Shown here: positions 53,384-60,574 of the stretch, one piece after another
Position numbering within the stretch: the stretch's first letter is position 1
Layout: every line of letters begins with the position of its first letter
Origin: Streptomyces sp. NBC_01314
GTDB taxonomy: Bacteria; Actinomycetota; Actinomycetes; Streptomycetales; Streptomycetaceae
Direction: 5' to 3'
Assembly: GCF_041435215.1 (NCBI RefSeq)
Contig: NZ_CP108394.1
Coordinates: 2,232,001 to 2,296,000 of the forward strand
DNA length: 64,000 nucleotides
Program-made: the position numbers and the translations under genes
Notes under the pieces: model-generated
Seen by the model: the letters and a program-made list of their open reading frames with translations, nothing else
Told to the model about the DNA's origin: nothing
Database searches by the model: none

Positions 53384-54196
53384 GTGGCCCTGATCAACAC
53401 ATACAACGGCCGGCTGTTGCTCTCGGAGACGACCGTGGGCGCGGGCGCCCAAGTGCTGCTCCTCGCCTTCCTGGGCACGGCGATCGGACTGGGCCCGGCG
53501 GGCTGGCTGACCGGGCTGGCCTTCGGGCTCGCCACCTGGGCCGTCCTCAACCGCGCCCTGCTGCGCACCCGGACCCGCACCTTCGGCCCCGCCAACCGCG
53601 TCACCCTGGGCAGGGCGATACTCGTCGGCGCCGTCACCGCCCTGGTCGCCGACTCCTTCGAGAGCTCGCCGCCCGTCTCGCTCTTCGTCGGCCTGACCGC
53701 CGTGGCACTCATCCTCGACGGCGTCGACGGCAAGGTGGCCCGGCGCACGAACACCTCGACCGCGCTGGGCGCGCGCTTCGACATGGAGGTCGACGCGTTC
53801 CTGATCCTGGTGCTGAGCGTGTACGTCTCCATGTCGATGGGCCCGTGGGTGCTGCTGATCGGTCTCATGCGGTACGTCTTCGTCGCCGCCGCCAAGGTCG
53901 CGCCGTGGCTGAACGGTTCCCTCCCGCACAGCATGGCCCGCAAGACGGTCGCCGCGGTCCAGGGCGTCTTCCTGCTGGTCGCCGCCTCCGGCCTGCTGCC
54001 GTACGCGGCCGGCTTCGGCCTGGTCGCACTGGCGCTGGGCTCGCTGCTCTGGTCGTTCGGGCGGGACATCGCCTGGCTGTTCCGCCACCGCGAGGGCCGG
54101 AACGTGCCGACGGCCCCGGCGGCCGTGAACGAGACGGTGAGCGTGGCCGTGATGGCCCCCGCAGAGCGCCGGACCGCCGAGCTCGTCTCCAGCTGA
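53384..54196 (+). CDS. CDP-alcohol phosphatidyltransferase family membrane protein
   Basis: A 270-residue protein with about six hydrophobic helices. The catalytic signature is complete: DGVDGKVARRTNTSTALG followed by ARFDMEVDAF (~107-135), i.e. D-G-x2-G-K-x-A-R with the downstream G-x3-D-x3-D. It joins an alcohol to a CDP-linked lipid or polyol, releasing CMP, at the cytoplasmic face of the membrane. GTG 53384 has GGAAGG upstream. It is divergent from the MDR gene and close to the glycosyltransferase/flippase operon, which suggests the product of that set is lipid-linked. Confidence 0.88.
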   Translation: MALINTYNGRLLLSETTVGAGAQVLLLAFLGTAIGLGPAGWLTGLAFGLATWAVLNRALLRTRTRTFGPANRVTLGRAILVGAVTALVADSFESSPPVSLFVGLTAVALILDGVDGKVARRTNTSTALGARFDMEVDAFLILVLSVYVSMSMGPWVLLIGLMRYVFVAAAKVAPWLNGSLPHSMARKTVAAVQGVFLLVAASGLLPYAAGFGLVALALGSLLWSFGRDIAWLFRHREGRNVPTAPAAVNETVSVAVMAPAERRTAELVSS

Positions 54197-54353
54197 CCGA
54201 CGGGCTCACCGCGAGCCGACCTCGTACGGGCCCTGCTCAACGAACCGTGAGAACGGTCTTGCCTCGTCCGGTCGGTCTCCCCGTGAGCGTGTGCCCTGGC
54301 GGCCTCGGCCGACGGGAAGGCCGCGTGGTCGACGCCTCGCCCAGTACGTCCGG

Positions 54354-54606
54354 ATGAGCCTGCGCACCTTCGCCCGCCGCTTCGACGACTAGGTCGGCCT
54401 GAGTCCCGGCCCGCTCGCTCTCTCGCCTAGCAACGCGTGGCCCGCACCCGCCACCTCCTGGAATCCACCGACCTCCCGGTCGACGAGATCACCGGCCACG
54501 TCGGATTCGCCACGGGCACGTCACTGCGTCGGCACCTACACCTGCACGTACAGGCGGCGATCGGAGTACCGCCGCTGACGTGTCGACGTACCTTCCGGGC
54601 GGGAAC
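54354..54606 (+). pseudogene. AraC/GlxA-type regulator remnant (HTH part only)
   Basis: The frame from ATG 54354 reads MSLRTFARRFDD and hits an in-frame TAG at 54390-54392; about 45 bp on, in another frame, ARTRHLLESTDLPVDEIT, HVGFATGTSLRRHLH and VPPLTCRRTFRAG complete the two helix-turn-helix motifs of AraC proteins. The sensor domain is missing and there is at least one stop and one frameshift, so it is dead. The 150 bp before it show no clear gene. Confidence 0.6.
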
Positions 54607-54623
54607 CGACGCCCCCTCCGGGG

Positions 54624-55664
54624 CTAGCCGGTGACCGCCCCGGCCCCCGGCGGCATGTTGTACGGCGTCACCACCTGGATCGCCGACGGGAGGAACGGGC
54701 CCTCGTCGGGGAGTGCCTGGTGGGCGCGCATGATCATCTGGCAGGCGCGGCGTACGTCCTGGCGGAGGTCGTGGTGGAGCACGGCGGAGAGACGGTGCTC
54801 GCGCAGCAGCCGGGTGTTGTCGTGGTCGAGGTCGTGGGCGACGAAGACGTGCGGCTCGCGGCCGAGCGCGACGAAGGCGTCGAGTGTCGCGGTGTTGCCG
54901 CCGCCGATCGAGTAGACGGCGGCGATCCCCGGCTCCCGCTTCAGCGCCTCGTGGACGAGGTCCCGCTGGGTGGCGTCGAGGCCGTCGCTGTCGTTGACCT
55001 CGACGAGGGTCCGCCGCGGCTCGACGGCCCGCATCACCCCGCGGAAGCCCATCTCGCGCTCCTCCTCGTTGCGGTAGAAGCTGCGGCTGATCGTCACCAG
55101 CACGGCACCCGGCCGGTCGCCGAGCCACTGCCGGAGCAGATACGCGGCGGTCGCCCCGGCGGCCCTGTTGTCTATGCCGACGTACGCGCCGCGCGGGCTG
55201 CTCGGCAGGTCCGTCACGAAGGTGACCACGGGCACCCCGGCCGCGACCAGCCGTCCGACGGCGGCGGTCACCTCCGGGACGTCCGGCGCCTTGAGGATCA
55301 CGCCCTGCGAACCGCGCCGGCCGATCCGGTCGAGCACCCTCACCATCTCCGAGGCGGACCCCGTCTCCCGGAAGTGGAAGCGGGACCGCACGACGGCCGG
55401 ATGAAGGGACGGCAGCTCGGCCTCCAGCGCCTCCCGCACCGCTGTGGAGAACCGTTCCGGGGTCTGCATCACGATGTCGACCATGAACGTACGGCCGCCG
55501 ATGCGCACCTGCGTCCGCTGCCGGTCCAGGTCCTTGACGGCCTGGTGCACCTCGCGGGCGGTGCTCTCGCGCACCCCGCCCCGGCCGTTGAGAACCCGGT
55601 CGACCGTGGCCTGGCTCAGCCCGGCCTGACGGGCGATCTCACGGATCGTGTAGGGGTGTGTCAT
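54624..55664 (-). CDS. LacI-family transcriptional repressor
   Basis: A 346-residue regulator. HTH at the N-terminus (IREIARQAGLSQATVDRVLN, ~7-26), then a periplasmic-binding-protein-like sensor (QGVILKAPDVPEV; GVPVVTFVTDLPSS; YVGIDNRAAGATAAYLL; VYSIGGGNTATLDAFV), typical of the RbsB-like branch that senses pentoses, hexoses or inositol. The ATG at 55664 begins the HTH; the frame is open upstream but would add Pro/Arg residues only. It is divergent from the SDR-Gfo/Idh pair, with a duplicated operator-like repeat between. Confidence 0.92.
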   Translation of the reverse strand: MTHPYTIREIARQAGLSQATVDRVLNGRGGVRESTAREVHQAVKDLDRQRTQVRIGGRTFMVDIVMQTPERFSTAVREALEAELPSLHPAVVRSRFHFRETGSASEMVRVLDRIGRRGSQGVILKAPDVPEVTAAVGRLVAAGVPVVTFVTDLPSSPRGAYVGIDNRAAGATAAYLLRQWLGDRPGAVLVTISRSFYRNEEEREMGFRGVMRAVEPRRTLVEVNDSDGLDATQRDLVHEALKREPGIAAVYSIGGGNTATLDAFVALGREPHVFVAHDLDHDNTRLLREHRLSAVLHHDLRQDVRRACQMIMRAHQALPDEGPFLPSAIQVVTPYNMPPGAGAVTG

Positions 55665-55814
55665 GGCGGTGCGTCCCGGATCTCGCGGTGGTCCGGCCGT
55701 GGACCGACGGTGGTCGGGCGGTGGTCGGGCGGTGGGCCGAATGATGGGTTTTTGATGGTCGGCTGCGGGTTGTACGAGGGCCCCCGCGCCCCAACACTGA
55801 CAGAGGCGACGGCG

Positions 55815-55875
55815 CTGGGAAAGCCCGTACGGCTTGGACCGTGGACTGGGAAAGCCGTACGGCTTGGACCGTGAC
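55815..55875. promoter_or_regulatory. Tandemly duplicated LacI-type operator
   Basis: Two adjacent copies of a ~30-bp unit (CTGGGAAAGCC, GTACGGCTTGGACCGTG) at 55815-55845 and 55846-55875. The second copy contains the palindrome AAGCCGTACGGCTT (55852-55865); the first has one extra C. It lies between the divergent LacI and SDR genes, 60-120 bp before the SDR start. Confidence 0.68.
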
Positions 55876-55934
55876 AGGCTCCGGCACGGCCCGCCGGAGC
55901 CGACCGGGAGCCGATCGAAAGGACACGCCCTCAC

Positions 55935-56696
55935 ATGGCACTACTGAAGGACAAGGTCGTCCTCGTCAACGGCGGCAGCCAGGGCGTCGGCGCGGGCATC
56001 GTCCGGGCGGCCCTGCGCGAGGGCGCGACCGTCGCGTTCACGGGCCGCCGGGCCGAGGTCGGCGAGAAGCTCGCGGCGGACACCGGCGCCACCTTCGTGC
56101 GGGCCGACCTGGCGGACCCGGCGCAGGTGCGCGGCGCCGTGGAACAGGTGATCGCGGCCCACGGGCGGGTCGACAGCCTCGTCAACGCGGCCGGTCTGAC
56201 CTCCCGGGGCTCGCTCCTCGACACCTCGCCCGAACTGTTCGACGCCCACATCGCGATCAACCTGCGCGCCCCCTTCTTCGCCATGCAGGCGGTGGTGGAG
56301 CACCTGGTCGCCCGCGAGGCGCCCGGCACGATCGTCAACATCGGCTCCAACTGCGCGCACGGCGGCCCACCGCACCTGGCCCCCTACTCCGCCGCGAAGG
56401 CCGGCCTCGCGGGCCTCACCCGTAACGCGGCCCACGCCCACCGCTGGGACCGCATCCGCATCAACGACCTCAACATCGGCTGGACGGAGACCGAGGGCGA
56501 GGACGCGATCCAGCGGGACTTCCACGGCGCGGGCGACGACTGGCGCGAGCGGGCCGCCGCGAGCCTGCCGATGGGCAAGCTCGGTCAGGTCGACGAGATC
56601 GCCGACTTCGTCGTCCTCCTGCTGTCCGCCCGCAGCGGCGTGGTGACCGGTTCGGTGATCGACTGGGACCAGAACGTCCTGGGCACCTCCGACTGA
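55935..56696 (+). CDS. SDR-family sugar/polyol dehydrogenase
   Basis: A 253-residue classical SDR. Cofactor loop VNGGSQGVGAGIVRAA (~11-26) with TGRRAEVG after strand 2 (Arg-Arg favours NADP), NAAG (~85), catalytic Ser in NIGSNCAHGG and the YxxxK motif YSAAKAG (~153). The C-terminal GSVIDWDQNVLG is usual for sugar-alcohol SDRs. ATG 55935 follows GAAAGG. It is probably co-transcribed with the Gfo/Idh gene 62 bp downstream, under the divergent LacI repressor. Confidence 0.92.
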   Translation: MALLKDKVVLVNGGSQGVGAGIVRAALREGATVAFTGRRAEVGEKLAADTGATFVRADLADPAQVRGAVEQVIAAHGRVDSLVNAAGLTSRGSLLDTSPELFDAHIAINLRAPFFAMQAVVEHLVAREAPGTIVNIGSNCAHGGPPHLAPYSAAKAGLAGLTRNAAHAHRWDRIRINDLNIGWTETEGEDAIQRDFHGAGDDWRERAAASLPMGKLGQVDEIADFVVLLLSARSGVVTGSVIDWDQNVLGTSD

Positions 56697-56758
56697 CTGA
56701 CCTGCTTCCCCTCCCGTCACATCTGCTACATCTGCACTTTCCGAAAGGGACACTCGTC

Positions 56759-57769
56759 ATGCGCATTGGCATTCTGGGGCTGGGCCGTATCGGCGCCTTC
56801 CATGCCGGGACTCTCGCCGGGCTCGACGTCGTGGAGCAGCTGGTGGTCTCCGACCCGCTGGCCGCGGCCGCCGCCTCCGCCGCCGAGAAGTTCGGCGCGA
56901 CGGTGGCCGACTCGCCCGAGGCCGTGTTCGCCTCCGGGATCGACGGAGTCGTGGTCACCGCCGCGACGGACGCGCACCCGGGGCTGATCCTGGCCGCGGT
57001 CGAGGCGGGCATCCCCGTGTTCTGCGAGAAGCCGGTGGCCAAGACGATCGAGGCGAGCCTCGACGTGCTGCGGGCCGTCCAGGCCAGTGACGTGCAGGTC
57101 CAGATCGGCTTCAACCGCCGCTTCGACGCGGGTTGTGTGACCGCACGGGAGGCCTTCCTCAACGGCGAACTCGGCGAGCTGCACACGGTGCGCTCCACGA
57201 CGCTTGACCCGGCGCCCCCGCCGGCCGGCTACGTGGCGTCCTCGGGCGGTATCTTCCGGGACTGCGCGGTGCACGACTTCGACGTCGTCCGCTGGGTGAC
57301 GGGCCGGGAGGTCGTGGAGGTCTACGCGACCGGCGGCAACCGCGGCGCGGCCTTCATCAAGGAGGCCGGCGATGTCGACACCGCCTCCGCGCTCCTCACC
57401 TTCGACGACGGCACGATCGGCGTCATCTCCAACTCCCGCCACAACGCCCGCGGTTACGACGTCCGCCTGGAACTCCACGGCATGAAGGACAGCATCGCCG
57501 CCGGCCTCGACACCCAGCTCCCCCTGCGCTCCGCCGAGCCGGGCGTCACCTTCCCCGCCGGCCCCCCGCACAACTTCTTCATGGACCGCTTCGCCCCCGC
57601 CTACCGCGCCGAACTCATCGCCTTCACCGAGGTCGTCGCCGGCACCCGCACCTCCCCCTGCACCGTCGCCGACGCCATCGAGGCCAGCTGGATCGCCGAG
57701 GCGGCGACCCTGTCGGTGGCGGAGCACCGGCCGGTGCGGCTGGACGAGGTGCGCAAGGGCGTCGCCTAG
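56759..57769 (+). CDS. Gfo/Idh/MocA-family dehydrogenase (inositol 2-dehydrogenase-like)
   Basis: A 336-residue enzyme. N-terminal Rossmann GILGLGRIGAFHAGTLAG (~4-21), the catalytic-lysine motif VFCEKPVAKTIE (~90; EKP), QIGFNRRFD (~119) and GGIFRDCAVHDFDVVRWV (~163-180) with the His-Asp pair of the inositol dehydrogenase group. It should oxidise myo-inositol, a scyllo-isomer or a related sugar with NAD. ATG 56759 follows GAAAGGGA. With the SDR and LacI genes it makes a small polyol-use unit with no transporter. Confidence 0.92.
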   Translation: MRIGILGLGRIGAFHAGTLAGLDVVEQLVVSDPLAAAAASAAEKFGATVADSPEAVFASGIDGVVVTAATDAHPGLILAAVEAGIPVFCEKPVAKTIEASLDVLRAVQASDVQVQIGFNRRFDAGCVTAREAFLNGELGELHTVRSTTLDPAPPPAGYVASSGGIFRDCAVHDFDVVRWVTGREVVEVYATGGNRGAAFIKEAGDVDTASALLTFDDGTIGVISNSRHNARGYDVRLELHGMKDSIAAGLDTQLPLRSAEPGVTFPAGPPHNFFMDRFAPAYRAELIAFTEVVAGTRTSPCTVADAIEASWIAEAATLSVAEHRPVRLDEVRKGVA

Positions 57770-57780
57770 CCCGCCCCTGT

Positions 57781-57813
57781 CACGAGGCCGCCCTGGCGTG
57801 GGGCGGCCTCGTG
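57781..57813 (+). terminator. Terminator after the Gfo/Idh gene
   Basis: A perfect 13-bp stem CACGAGGCCGCCC / GGGCGGCCTCGTG with a 7-nt loop, 11 bp after the stop. Confidence 0.82.
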
Positions 57814-57960
57814 ACGCTGGACGGGGTCGCCGCTCAGCCCCTCGCCGTGCGGACCGTCCGTCACCCAAGCGACAAGACGCCCGACCCCACTTGCGCCATC
57901 AAAGTGAGGAGGCGGTGCGACACGCCCCGCGAGGACCGCCTCCTCACACGACCGCGCCGC

Positions 57961-58026
57961 TCAGGCCTCCGCCGCGAACCCCACGAACCGCGCCCACTCC
58001 TCACGTCCGACTGCGGAGTTAGGCAT
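57961..58026 (-). pseudogene. Possible DUF397 C-terminal scrap
   Basis: A 21-codon minus-strand frame ends REEWARFVGFAAEA and TGA, which resembles the last residues of DUF397 proteins, small partners of HTH regulators in Streptomyces. It is too short for a functional DUF397. The remainder of 57814-58112 shows no gene and marks the transition into accessory sequence. Confidence 0.3.
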
Positions 58027-58112
58027 CCTTGATGCGTTCGCGTTCGGTGGAGTGGCCATGAACGGGCGCAGAGTCGCCAGGGCACACCGGGCCGGACTCC
58101 ATGCGTCATACG

Positions 58113-58415
58113 TCAGTCGGCGGATTCGTCAGCCTCAGACGCCTCGACGGGCGGCTCGGGCAGAAGGCCACGCTCAGCAAGGTCGAGCGAGACGTAACTG
58201 CCTCTGTGCGCGATCGTGAAGACGTACCCCTGATCTCGGAGGTACGCCACTGCGCGTCGGGCCGTGGCGCGTGCGACGCCGTATCGCTGCACAAGCTGCG
58301 GTTCGGAGGGGATCGCACGGCCCGGCTGGAGCGCCCCACTCTTGATGTCGGCGATGATCTCCGCCGCGATCTGCTGGTACGGCGGGATGTACGAGCCGTA
58401 GTCGATCTCACCCAT
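58113..58415 (-). CDS. GntR-family regulator, HTH-only type
   Basis: A 100-residue protein made almost entirely of the GntR winged helix: YQQIAAEIIADIKSGALQPG, PSEPQLVQRYGVARATARRA and RDQGYVFTIAHRGSYV. There is no effector domain, as in small GntR proteins found on Streptomyces integrative elements and near accessory gene sets. Start ATG 58415 (an ATG at 58457 would add 14 residues); no Shine-Dalgarno. It is divergent from the overlapping small-gene chain 58586-59605 and probably controls it; imperfect TCTAC-type inverted repeats lie at 58466-58491. Confidence 0.87.
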   Translation of the reverse strand: MGEIDYGSYIPPYQQIAAEIIADIKSGALQPGRAIPSEPQLVQRYGVARATARRAVAYLRDQGYVFTIAHRGSYVSLDLAERGLLPEPPVEASEADESAD

Positions 58416-58585
58416 GGGTCTGACCGTAAGCAATGAGGTACAGCCCTGCTTGTCCATCTACATACAGGTGCTTCTATTAGACATAGGTAGACAAGCCTCC
58501 GTCCTCAGGGCTACCGTCCAGACAGAAAGACCCCCGCGACCGTCCGACCGGTCCGGGGGCATGGCCACCAGCCTCTGAGGAGCTG

Positions 58586-58933
58586 ATGACAGTGAGCATT
58601 ATCCACGCCTTCGCGCTGTGGATCCTGGGCCTGTTCGCGCCCGGTACCGGCAGGCGTAGGGCGGACACACGCCCCGCCGGGCAAACCCTCGCTCGTATGC
58701 CGGAGGTGCCCCGCCCGCCCGCGCCGTGGCCTCCGGTGCGCCGGTCGCCGTACGGCCTCGAAGAGCCGTTGCCCGGCGAGGCGACGGCCGTGGTCCGACC
58801 GTATGTCGTTGTCGCTGAGCAGGAGTGTGAGCGGGCGCGGCAGCGGCAGCGCCGTGTCGCCATGGTTCTGGCGGCGGACTTTGGCATCGATCTTGACCTG
58901 CATGTGCTCGGCGCTGAGGCGGTGGCCCGGTGA
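58586..58933 (+). CDS. Hypothetical protein with N-terminal hydrophobic segment
   Basis: A 115-residue protein. A short hydrophobic N-terminus (SIIHAFALWILGLFAPG) could be one membrane helix; it is followed by a Pro/Arg-rich middle and a C-terminal helix with RARQRQRRVAMVLAADFG. ATG 58586 is preceded by TGAGGAG. Its stop overlaps the next gene start as GTGA. Similar small proteins are common beside GntR genes in Streptomyces; function unknown. Confidence 0.7.
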   Translation: MTVSIIHAFALWILGLFAPGTGRRRADTRPAGQTLARMPEVPRPPAPWPPVRRSPYGLEEPLPGEATAVVRPYVVVAEQECERARQRQRRVAMVLAADFGIDLDLHVLGAEAVAR

Positions 58934-59166
58934 GCGAGCAGAGCGAGCGTTCCGAGGCGGCCCCGGGTGGGACGCGTGCGCCGGTGCGCATGTGTGTGCG
59001 CTGCTGTGCGATCACCGATGCGCCGGTCGTCGTCTCCGAGGTGCACCAGGGCTCCGGTCCCGGCTTCACGGTGTACGCGTGCCGGGACTGCGCCCCGCAC
59101 TTCCCACGCGTGCCTGATGTCCTGTCGCTGCCGCCCGCGTCCCGCCGCGGTGGTGGCGATCGGTGA
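58930..59166 (+). CDS. Small zinc-ribbon-like hypothetical protein
   Basis: A 78-residue protein with two Cys pairs: CVRCC (~22-26) and CRDCAPH (~53-59), separated by 26 residues, which fits a small zinc ribbon. GTG 58930 overlaps the previous stop, and its own stop overlaps the next tiny frame (GTGA). No named family recognised. Confidence 0.68.
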   Translation: MSEQSERSEAAPGGTRAPVRMCVRCCAITDAPVVVSEVHQGSGPGFTVYACRDCAPHFPRVPDVLSLPPASRRGGGDR

Positions 59167-59222
59167 GCGGCGGGCACACGGTGAGGGTGCCGACCCTCGG
59201 CCACGGCCCGGTGCACGCATGA
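59163..59222 (+). CDS. Candidate 19-residue peptide frame in the overlapping chain
   Basis: GTG 59163 overlaps the preceding stop (GTGA) and the frame reads SGGHTVRVPTLGHGPVHA to TGA 59220-59222, which overlaps the ATG of the next gene (ATGA). Both overlaps are the normal coupling form in this chain, so it may be translated, either as a real peptide or to carry ribosomes to the next gene. Nothing else supports it. Confidence 0.4.
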   Translation: MSGGHTVRVPTLGHGPVHA

Positions 59223-59605
59223 GCCTGTGGGACCGCGAGGTCTCCCTGCTCCTGCGCGACCACACCATGGTCCGCGACATGGCCGAACGGATCCTCGGCA
59301 ACGCCGTCACGTACGTCATGGGCTCCATCGAGAACCCCGACGTCCACCTGGGCGTCGGCAAGCTCGTCGACATCGGCGTCCACCAGCTCATCCTCGACAC
59401 CCCCGTCTGGTGGGGCATCTGCCGCCTGTACAACGGCGGTCGGTTCAAGCACCACGCGCCGTTCATCGAACGCCGCCGCGACGGCCTGTGCCTGCGCACC
59501 GGCGACTTCCTCCGCTCCCAGGGCTGGGCGATCGACGAGGAGCTGTGGGCCATCGACGGCACGGACTGCTCACCGTGCGACGACAAGGTCCCCGACAGCC
59601 ACTGA
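59219..59605 (+). CDS. Hypothetical protein of the GntR-linked cluster
   Basis: A 128-residue soluble protein (MSLWDREVSLLLRDHTMVRD; NPDVHLGVGKLVDIGVHQL; LDTPVWWGICRLYNGGRF). It is Trp- and His-rich, with no membrane segment and no motif I can name. ATG 59219 is chosen because it overlaps the preceding tiny frame; the longer frame upstream is out of phase with real genes. It is followed by a strong terminator, so it ends the small-gene unit. Confidence 0.72.
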   Translation: MSLWDREVSLLLRDHTMVRDMAERILGNAVTYVMGSIENPDVHLGVGKLVDIGVHQLILDTPVWWGICRLYNGGRFKHHAPFIERRRDGLCLRTGDFLRSQGWAIDEELWAIDGTDCSPCDDKVPDSH

Positions 59606-59619
59606 CCCCGGCTACAGTC

Positions 59620-59653
59620 GCCCCCGCCCTCACGGCTCCCCGAGGGCGGGGGC
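59620..59653 (+). terminator. Terminator after the small-gene chain
   Basis: A perfect 12-bp stem GCCCCCGCCCTC / GAGGGCGGGGGC with a 10-nt loop, 15 bp after the stop and before the methyltransferase start. Confidence 0.8.
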
Positions 59654-59683
59654 TCCCGCATCCCGACGACCAGAGGAACAGCT

Positions 59684-60337
59684 GTGCCCGTACCGCACGA
59701 CATCGCCGCCGAGACCGAACTGTGGGACGCATACGCCGAGTCCGCGTTCAAGGACGACGCCGAGCCGTCATTCTGCTGGACCCAGTACCCCGGCCACGGC
59801 CCCGGCCCCGAACTCCTCGGCAGCCCGGAGACCGTGCTGGAGATCGGATGCGGCACCGGCCGCGCCCTCGCCCACCTCGCACAACAAGGCGTCAAGGCCA
59901 CCGGGGTCGACCTGTCGCCGCGCATGGTGGCGCTCGCGGGCGAGAGGTGGGCGCCGCTCGGGGTGCGGATCGAGCCGGGAGAGATCGTCGATTGGCTCGC
60001 CGCCGACGAGGGGCGGTACGACGCCGTGTACTCCATCTTCGGCGCGGCCTGGTTCACCGACCCGTCCCGTCTCTTCCCCCTCGTCCACAAGCACCTCGTC
60101 CCGGGCGGCGTCTTCGTGTTCTCCCAGCCGCCGGCCATCCCGGGCGCCTACGGGCCGCAGGGCATGTACAAGGGCGGGTTCGCGGGGAAGGCCATGTTCA
60201 CGTACCGGTACAGCTACAAGCCCGCAGTGTGGGAGCGGCACCTGTTCCGGGCTGGTTTCACGTCCGCTGAGGCGACGGTGGTGGATGCCCCGAAAGCCGG
60301 GCACATCGGCACGCTCGTCGTCCAGGCCCGCGCCTGA
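59684..60337 (+). CDS. Class I SAM-dependent methyltransferase
   Basis: A 217-residue methyltransferase. Motif I VLEIGCGTGRALAHLAQQG (~48-66), an acidic residue after strand 2 (VDLSPRMVALAGER), motif IV YDAVYSIFGAAWFTDPSRLF (~108) and VPGGVFVFSQPP. Substrate unknown; the size suits a small-molecule enzyme. GTG 59684 follows GAGGAACA. It lies just after a terminator, so it may have its own promoter. The 237 bp after it contain nothing I can support. Confidence 0.88.
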   Translation: MPVPHDIAAETELWDAYAESAFKDDAEPSFCWTQYPGHGPGPELLGSPETVLEIGCGTGRALAHLAQQGVKATGVDLSPRMVALAGERWAPLGVRIEPGEIVDWLAADEGRYDAVYSIFGAAWFTDPSRLFPLVHKHLVPGGVFVFSQPPAIPGAYGPQGMYKGGFAGKAMFTYRYSYKPAVWERHLFRAGFTSAEATVVDAPKAGHIGTLVVQARA

Positions 60338-60574
60338 CAGTCGCGTCACGGCCCCGGCCGGGATCCTCCGTAGCCGAGCGGGGCCACTTCATGGCCCACG
60401 GAATGGTCCGCCCGCGAGTGCCAACCCAGTGCCGGCGGCCTGAGACCATCGAGCGCATGGGCAAGCACCGCTGACCCGGACCCCCGAACCAGCCATCCCG
60501 CGCGGTCCCACCATGGATGCCGACGACCCTCTGTCCGCGTACAGCACGCGGCGCCGCCCGCCGATGGACGTCTT

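Noticed and set aside
57814..58112. Attachment site of an integrative element
   Set aside because: No tRNA, no integrase gene and no direct repeat found in the window to pair with it.
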